Shown piece after piece: positions 57,996 to 64,000 of a stretch of DNA of 64,000 nt. The position numbers and the translations under genes were made by a program. Each line of letters begins with the position of its first letter. Position 1 is the stretch's first letter. A model generated the notes under the pieces. That model did no database searches. It was not told where the DNA came from and worked only from the letters and a program-made list of their open reading frames with translations. This DNA is from Sphagnum magellanicum (Eukaryota; Streptophyta; Sphagnopsida; Sphagnales; Sphagnaceae): NCBI GenBank assembly GCA_021904315.1, contig CM038921.1, forward strand, positions 11,686,146 through 11,750,145, in the 5' to 3' direction.

Positions 57996-59369
57996 ATGGT
58001 GGCAAGAGTCATGCTGCAGTCAAAAACCGTGGAGCAAGATCAGGAAACAAGCTTGAACAGCAGCAGCTGCTCGGTAGAGAAAAAAAGCAGCAGCAGCAGC
58101 AGCATCAAGAAGGGTGCGGGGAGTCCACGAGGATGGAAGAAGGGTTTGATGAGAGGGAAGGGAGGTCCACAGAACGCGACCTGCGAGTTCAGAGGCGTTA
58201 GACAACGGACATGGGGGAAGTGGGTGGCGGAAATTCGTGAGCCCAAGAAGAGATCGCGACTGTGGTTGGGTTCTTTCGCTAGTGCGGAGGACGCAGCTCG
58301 TGCCTACGATGAAGCCGCGCGCAAGCTTTACGGAGCGCATGCGCATATCAATCTGCCGCAGGAATTCCCTAGTACTCCGCCTATCGACGAATCCCGAGCT
58401 ATGGAACCTAAAACTCTCTTCAGTCGTTCACAAAACGTCCATCGCGCCAATAGATTCCTGAATTCCGTCTCTGATTCCATTACTGCACGGGAAGACGACG
58501 CGGTGAAGCAGAACCCAGAAAACATAAAGCAGCAGCTACCAACTTCTGTGATGAAACTTGAAGAAAATTATGCGGAGACTTCCTATAACACTACTCTGCA
58601 CAGCAGCTTCTTCAGCACGAGTTTTGACGGGATTCCCATCTCTGATTCTATTGCACTCAACAACAAGTTGGTGATGCAGCCTGCTGCGTCTGAAAACATG
58701 ATCTCAGTTGAAGAGCTAGTTGATCATGATGATGATCAATATAAAAATTGTGCTTTGGACGTCGACTGCATTCCAAGCGATTTGGAGTCATCCGCTGCTG
58801 CACCACCACCAGCTGCTACTATTAAATCTCAAGAAACTCTGATCCAGAGACAACAACAACAAAATCAATGTCCTGTGTATGCAGAAGAGTACAGCACCAA
58901 TATCGCCAGCAATTTTGAAGCTGCAGTGGCTGCTGCATCCGGTGATCTTCGGCTTTTCCTTGAAGAATTGGATGCTTTAGAACTTGCTGCTGCTGCTGCT
59001 GCTGCACAGTCCTATAACTATGAAGAAGAAGATGCGGAGATCAGTGATGATAGCTCATCGGATACAAACCGAGGCTTCTTCCACTCGTCTCCTAGGATGC
59101 AGCAGCAGCAGATGATGATGATGATGGATCCTCCTTTTCCTCCTCCTCCTCCTCCTCATCTTCAAGGACTTGCTGCTGCTGCTGCTTCTGCTGATTTTTC
59201 TGTGTCCAATTGGGATACCATGGAACTAGATTATTTTCAGGAGTATCCAAATTTTGACAGTACACCAGGGCAACATGCTTTCCTTGGTTTGGATGCGGAT
59301 CAAAACATTTCCATTTGGGAGTATGACATTACATCTCCCCAGGAGGTAACATTCATGCAACAATCCTAG
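57996..59369 (+). CDS. DREB2-type AP2/ERF transcription factor
   Basis: The protein is 457 residues from the first ATG after the TATA box; an in-frame extension to 57816 begins with GTG and is not used. Residues 51-59 read LMRGKGGPQ, the (K/R)GKGGP motif that marks DREB2 (A-2) proteins and doubles as a nuclear-localisation region. The AP2 DNA-binding domain is at about 64-121 with '[19 protein letters not shown]', 'SRLWLGSF' and '[20 protein letters not shown]'; Val in WVAEIR is typical of DREB proteins, which bind DRE/CRT (core CCGAC). The remainder is low-complexity: Gln, Ala, Asp/Glu and Pro runs, ending in an acidic, aromatic C-terminus ('[17 protein letters not shown]') suited to activation. 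There is no intron, as is common in DREB genes. The family mediates drought, salt and heat responses; the target genes here are unknown. Confidence 0.93.
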   Translation: MVARVMLQSKTVEQDQETSLNSSSCSVEKKSSSSSSIKKGAGSPRGWKKGLMRGKGGPQNATCEFRGVRQRTWGKWVAEIREPKKRSRLWLGSFASAEDAARAYDEAARKLYGAHAHINLPQEFPSTPPIDESRAMEPKTLFSRSQNVHRANRFLNSVSDSITAREDDAVKQNPENIKQQLPTSVMKLEENYAETSYNTTLHSSFFSTSFDGIPISDSIALNNKLVMQPAASENMISVEELVDHDDDQYKNCALDVDCIPSDLESSAAAPPPAATIKSQETLIQRQQQQNQCPVYAEEYSTNIASNFEAAVAAASGDLRLFLEELDALELAAAAAAAQSYNYEEEDAEISDDSSSDTNRGFFHSSPRMQQQQMMMMMDPPFPPPPPPHLQGLAAAAASADFSVSNWDTMELDYFQEYPNFDSTPGQHAFLGLDADQNISIWEYDITSPQEVTFMQQS

Positions 59370-59580
59370 CAGCAGCACTGCATTTTGTTTCTCTTTTTTT
59401 TCCTCCCCCAGCAGTGGTTTCTTTACACTCAAAAAGCTGAGCTGCCTAACAACAAGCTCAGCATCAATTTTGGTAGCATTTAGGTAGGAGAGAAATGGGA
59501 ATTGCATGATGTTATAAAACTTGCAACAACCCACAGCCCAGAGGCAAGAAGGATTTCCATGAACTCATCTAGTTCGACTT

Positions 59581-59780
59581 AGGAAATTTTGTAGATGATC
59601 ATCAACTAAGAGCCCTTTGAAGCTCTTGGTCACACTCATCATCTAGAGTTTAGAAAATTTTGTAGAGTGGAGAGGAGGAGACTAGACTTAGAGCTCTTTG
59701 AAGCTCTTTTGGTACTCATCTAGATTTTTAGAAAATTTTGTAGAGTGAACTAAGGGCTCTTTGAAGCTCTTGGCAGTTCA
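59581..59780 (+). repeat. Three hairpin-bearing repeats downstream of the DREB2 gene
   Basis: Three units of about 70-77 bp share 'ttagaaaattttgtagagtg' and '(a/g)agctctttgaagctctt'. The second phrase can form a hairpin AGAGCT/AGCTCT with loop CTTTGA in each unit (perfect in the second, with one mismatch in the first and third). They start 212 bases after the stop codon, so they may be in the 3' UTR. Confidence 0.75.
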
Positions 59781-60741
59781 AACCAAGCAAAAAAACCACT
59801 TAGTTATCAGAATCGAATAGGAAGAGATTTAGTGAGCAAAAACTTTAGTTGCCTGCACACCCATGAGATCAAAAGGAGCATTTGAGTTCCAGTTTTGCAA
59901 GGTGATCGATATTGGGGGAAGGCAGAAAAATGAGATCTGTTTTTCCTTTTAGCAACACAAACATACTACATGGGGATGATGCTTACAATCTCCCCCGAGG
60001 AACTTTTGGGTTCAAATTTTTTTTGCACTTTGATAAGCTAGCCAGATTTTGAAACTGAGCGATTTTCCACTTAGCTCAGAAGACTAGTTGCAGTTGCTTC
60101 ATGCATCTTGTTGGCTCATTGGAATTTGGCTCATTGGAACCCTGCAGTTCTAAGACCCAATTCATTGCCAAGTTAGAGAACAAGTGCATGTAGGCTTAGT
60201 TTTGGGGGTTACAAGTTACAACACTGATAATCTTCACAAGCTTGGAGGCAATCATGGAGAGTGGGGGATCTTTGCACTAAGTGGAGAGGGAAAATCCTCT
60301 GGTGCTATTGTTTTGTTGGATGATTCAATGGAGTAAAGATTCCTTGTTTTCCAAAATTACATTGATTATGAAGACGTTATTTTGTAGGCTTTCAGAATTT
60401 GCTATTTTCATGAGGAGGATTAATTCTTTAAGTTGCTATTTTAATGAGGGAGAGTTAATGGAATTTTTTTTTAATTCAGTTGCTATTTTGATGGGGGGTA
60501 ATTTGGAATGAATAATTCTTTTTGTTTCCCAAAATGCTCTACTAATTGTGAGAAAGTGGATTTTGGGTCTTGAATTATCGCCTTGTTTTGATGAGGTCCA
60601 GTAAATGTAGTGCCAGCAAGGGGAAGAACCCTGGTACATACACTTGTACTGGCCCTGGTATCAAAGAACCAATCGGACCTGTATGATCTCAAGCGATACC
60701 CAGCCTCTTCCGAGTACCTGCCTGGTAGACACTTGGGGTAA
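59781..60741. other. Intergenic DNA, 3' flank of the DREB2 gene
   Basis: No gene recognised. 60600-60740 shares 'ctggta(t/c)atac(c/a)cttgt' and other ctggtat-rich wording with 7385-7560, an unclassified dispersed repeat. Confidence 0.4.
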
Positions 60742-61119
60742 GAGCATCTCCACCTGTGCTCAATATGTGACCCTGCAAAAATATTTTTCACATCCAAGTT
60801 TAGTTATTTGCTTTTTTGCAATCTCACCCAGAATGAGATAGCAAATAGGTGGGGGACTACTAATAGCAAACCACCTGGATCAGTCAGTACGATGGGAATC
60901 GTATCATGGACCAATCAAAAACACTGAGTAGCAGTCAAATCATATTTATTACACTCTTTTTTGCAGGTGCACAGCGTTGTAGCGCCTTTCTTACACCAGC
61001 CATCACAAACTGTGCAATTATGCTTGAGCCAAAACCCTTTCATGAGCCAAACTGGCATATTTTGAATTTTCTTCATCCGATTTCACTTTGCAGGATCACG
61101 GGCTGAGTTCCACTGAATC
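60742..61119 (+). mobile_element. PIF/Harbinger-like MITE (family B), complete but older
   Basis: The 378-bp element is flanked by TAA on both sides (60739-60741 and 61120-61122). Its left end, GAGCATCTCCACCTGTGCTC, matches the copy at 41292. The right inverted repeat is more diverged but keeps 'tttgcaggatcac', the partner of 'gtgaccctgcaaa' on the left. Interior phrases match the 41292 copy. Confidence 0.8.
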
Positions 61120-61122
61120 TAA

Positions 61123-63646
61123 TACCAGCTTTATACCAAAGGCTATATCAAGCTCTTATCAACACCTGCCTGGTAGCCATGTGAGGTGATGCCAGATTAA
61201 TATCAGGGCTATATCAGTGTCAACACCAGATATATACTTGCCAAATACCAGCCAAAAATCAGCCTTGGACCCTAATGCCAGGACCAGGCTAGTATGAAAG
61301 GCTTTTTAAAATATCCAATACTAAGTACCTACAAAAGTTGATACTTGCCCACCACTTGTTGCTACTGCCAATTTCTGTCCTGTCTCTTCTTCCCTGGAAA
61401 AAAGATGCTTCTGATGTGAGGGGGGTTCAGAATTATGATGAAACAATTTTATGGATAATTTACTTGAAAGAAAAAGTTGCAAAGCATCCAAAAAGAGAAT
61501 GGAACACCAAAAGGGGATCCCAACTCCTTTGCAAGAAACATCTGAATTCACAAACCTGGCAATTTACATGATCCTTACATTGCACTTTACAGGCATGATG
61601 AAATACGCGTTCTATCTCCTAATAGCTCCCTTTTGCTTGAAATACGCACTCTTGAAATACGCATTCTATCTCCGTAAAATCATGCTGGGCTTTTTGTAGT
61701 GTACATAGAGGCATCATTATACCACGTAATCAATCATCTGATAACCACTGGGCTTTATGAAAACTACGCGTGTCCATGACGATGGACGACTTCACACTTT
61801 TCGTAAAGCCCACCTGCAGTTTTTTAATGTAAAAAAACATCATGATACCCGCCGGTTATCACAAGAAAATAATCATCATCATCATCATAAAAATTTTAAC
61901 CCGCCAGGTCTCACACTGGGTAAAGCCCGCACCACCCCCATGGGCTTTTACCATACACTAATATATCTCCCTTTTCTAGAGGTACATCTCTACTTCCAAT
62001 TCTTCCCAAACCCCAACCCACATTCATCACACTTTTGCATGAAAAGTTTACTCTCTATGAATGAAATACATGGCAATCAACAAAGGCATTTCCTCACTAT
62101 GAATGAATTATATGGCAATTTATACAGGCCTCTCCTCTATATGGATGAATTATCCAGTAGTAGACACATGCATTTGTATTTCCTCTATTCAATTGAATCA
62201 TGCGCCAACAATCAAAAAAGGAAGTGAATTCTGTAGCAACCCAGCGTGGGTGGTGAGATCAGATGTGCCTTCAACTGAAAACTGTTATTTTGATTTGCAT
62301 GTTCATTGTTGGATTTGTGGCTTCAAAAAATCAGAATAACTTATTTTTCCGGACAATTTTAGTTGCTTTTTTTATCCCCCTAAACTAAAAAATTTGGGAA
62401 ACTTTTTGTTTTCTTGTGTAAATGTGACTAATTCTGGTTATTTTTGGAAATCCACTTTGATTGTTAAAATGGTCAAAAGCTTTTCACAAGACGATTCTAG
62501 ATCACAAAATTGGCCTATAAATATAAATAATAAAAATTAAAAACCTGATCAGAATAGTGAAAAGGAAATCAGTTGAGGAATCCAGAAAATGGGTGATTAG
62601 TACACTAATAGGTGAAAGCTTTAAAGCACACCACACCACAAATTTCATTAGTCACTGCACAACAAGCAAAAAGCTTTTGATCAAGTGAGAGACAAATTAC
62701 CCTCACTACTAGGTGATGTTGCATACCTGGTGAATTTTCTTTCGCCCAAAGAGCAGTTTGGTGGTAAGGAACGAATTATTAGCTACAACTATCAACAAGC
62801 TTCTGGAATAATTATACATCAGCAATACAAAGAATGACATTTTTGCTTGCATTGCGTTGAGCCTTCCACTGAAGCAGGCAACGATCACTACTGAACAACA
62901 AAGGAATAACTAAGAGAAACAGCCAACTTGAACACCAATGACAACCCCAATACTTACAGTCCAAACAAAAGTAGGAAAGAGCTTGTGTGATAACAGTTTC
63001 ACCACAGCCTTTTAATCATTTCATCATACTACTGGACAATATAGACTGAAGCAAGCACCATATGATAACGGTGTCACCTTACAAGATGCTGTAACAACTT
63101 CATTCCACCGGATCTGCTGCTCTCAAAAAAGGGGAAACCTCAACCCAAACAGTTGCACTACCTGTACATCTCTGTTGGAGGAGGATGAGTGAAGACACTG
63201 GGATCAATAAAAATAAGTCAACAATACAGAGACTATTTCCTCATGCATTTCTCTCAGAACTAAGTTAGCTGACACATCAACATAGTGCTGCATGCACCAA
63301 GAGAAAAGAAAAATTTCAAACTACAGACACATTATGAACTGTGAGCCAGAAAATGACTCAACACAGGCCACTTCCTGCCTCCCTGGGAGCTACTATATGC
63401 AATATTTGCAGCAATTCCTCATCTACACATGTGGTTGCTATTAAGAAACTATGGCAAACCTTCTGCATTCCATCATCTGTGCATCAACAAGATGCCAAAT
63501 CAAGCCTGCTGGATGAAAGGGCAACCACTCCTATATCTACAACAGTTGGTGGAGGATTGTTCAAACACCTATGATAATCAGACCTTTGTTATCAACAAAA
63601 TTTGCAAGAGAAAGGGGAAAAACCTGCAAATTTGACGAATCTGAGA
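61123..63646. other. Intergenic DNA and probable 3' UTR of the NHX gene
   Basis: 62053-62160 holds three loose copies of a 42-45-bp unit ('tatgaatgaattatatggcaa'). A 156-codon frame at 61757-62227 spans it but shows no domain. The part next to 63646 is presumably the 3' UTR of the minus-strand antiporter gene. Confidence 0.4.
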
Positions 63647-64000
63647 TCACTCTTCTGAGTTAGAATCCTCAAAGGGTTCATCTTCAGGTATGGTTGGTCG
63701 TCGAGAGACTTGCCGAACAAATCCACGACCTCCGAACAAAGGTCTCATGTAAGCATCATCAAAATTCCTCCACACCCGATGAATACCTGATGTTGAGGCA
63801 CCCAGAAGTGCAGTTATAGAACTAGGACGTCTAAGGCCATTTATGATGAAGTTACCCCCATTGTGTTCTTGATTTGCCTCTGAGGCGCCCAAGAGCAGAG
63901 GAACATGGATATCAGAATCAACTGAAACGTCTTTCGGAGAAGGTGGATCTGAGTCTTCACGATAAAGTGTTTTCAGGCGAGCAGGAAGTAACCACCCTAT
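63647..64000 (-). CDS. Vacuolar Na+(K+)/H+ antiporter, NHX class, C-terminal end (partial)
   Basis: The minus-strand frame is open from the window edge (64000) to a TGA at 63647, giving 117 residues. It reads 'IGWLLPARLKTLYRED', then 'SPKDVSVDSDIHVPLL', 'GLRRPSSITALLGASTSGIH', 'VWRNFDDAYMRPLFGGRGFV' and an acidic end. This matches the regulatory tail of class I plant NHX exchangers, where 'RRPxSIRxLLTxPTxTVHxYWRxFDDxFMRPxFGGRGFVPF' is the usual wording. These tonoplast proteins exchange luminal H+ for Na+ or K+ and act in salt tolerance, pH and vacuolar K+ storage. Only the tail after the last membrane helix is in view. The exon's upstream splice site is outside the window or just at its edge. 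Confidence 0.88.
   Translation of the reverse strand: MGWLLPARLKTLYREDSDPPSPKDVSVDSDIHVPLLLGASEANQEHNGGNFIINGLRRPSSITALLGASTSGIHRVWRNFDDAYMRPLFGGRGFVRQVSRRPTIPEDEPFEDSNSEE

Noticed and set aside
61757-62227. 156-codon frame with a 14-residue repeat
   Set aside because: His-rich and repetitive because of the underlying DNA repeat; no domain and no promoter evidence.

Overview
The window looks like nuclear DNA from a large, repeat-rich land-plant genome, most likely a homosporous fern. This is an inference. The coding exons have plant-type GT-AG introns, the intergenic DNA is AT-rich, and there is a decayed DYW-class PPR gene whose wording resembles the very large PPR sets I recall from fern genomes. 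Only three host genes look alive: a plastid-type Mpv17/PMP22 membrane protein (18347-21399, +, six coding exons), a DREB2-type AP2/ERF transcription factor (57996-59369, +, uninterrupted) and the 3' end of a vacuolar Na+(K+)/H+ antiporter of the NHX class (63647-64000, -, running off the right edge). The DREB and NHX genes both belong to families known in osmotic and salt stress, but they face each other about 4.3 kb apart and nothing shows joint control.

Layout. 1-6.3 kb: a degenerate tandem repeat, a broken Ty1/copia relic and two copia LTR-like stretches in opposite orientation. 6.3-17 kb: intergenic DNA with tandem duplications, two PIF/Harbinger-like MITE copies and foldback sequences. 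17.3-21.4 kb: GC-rich promoter and leader, then the Mpv17 gene, with a MITE in intron 1. 24.1-33.7 kb: a dead PPR-DYW gene on the minus strand, split by an 8 kb LINE with a 17-bp target duplication; the LINE carries its own nested solo-LTR-like insertion. 34.1-34.4 kb: a 36-bp-unit minisatellite. 35.3-37.8 kb: a decayed hAT (RICESLEEPER-like) transposase. 41-44.2 kb: a MITE, two related Helitron-like elements and a perfect 42-bp palindrome. 54.5 kb: a 162-bp Helitron with textbook ends. 57.6-59.8 kb: the DREB2 gene with a TATA box and a hairpin-bearing repeat downstream. 60.7-61.1 kb: another MITE. 63.6-64 kb: the NHX end.

The most unusual item is the LINE (25174-33167). Its 3' end has no poly(A) tail and closes with a small GNRA-loop hairpin. 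A 378-codon frame of unknown function lies between the gag-like ORF and the endonuclease/reverse-transcriptase ORF, linked to the first by an ATGA stop/start overlap. ORF1 contains a 198-bp internal duplication. The clean nesting (PPR gene, then LINE, then solo LTR) gives a relative insertion history. No rRNA gene, intact tRNA gene or CRISPR array was seen. Several kilobases, notably 37.8-41.3 kb and 44.2-57.6 kb, hold little beyond decayed AT-rich sequence.
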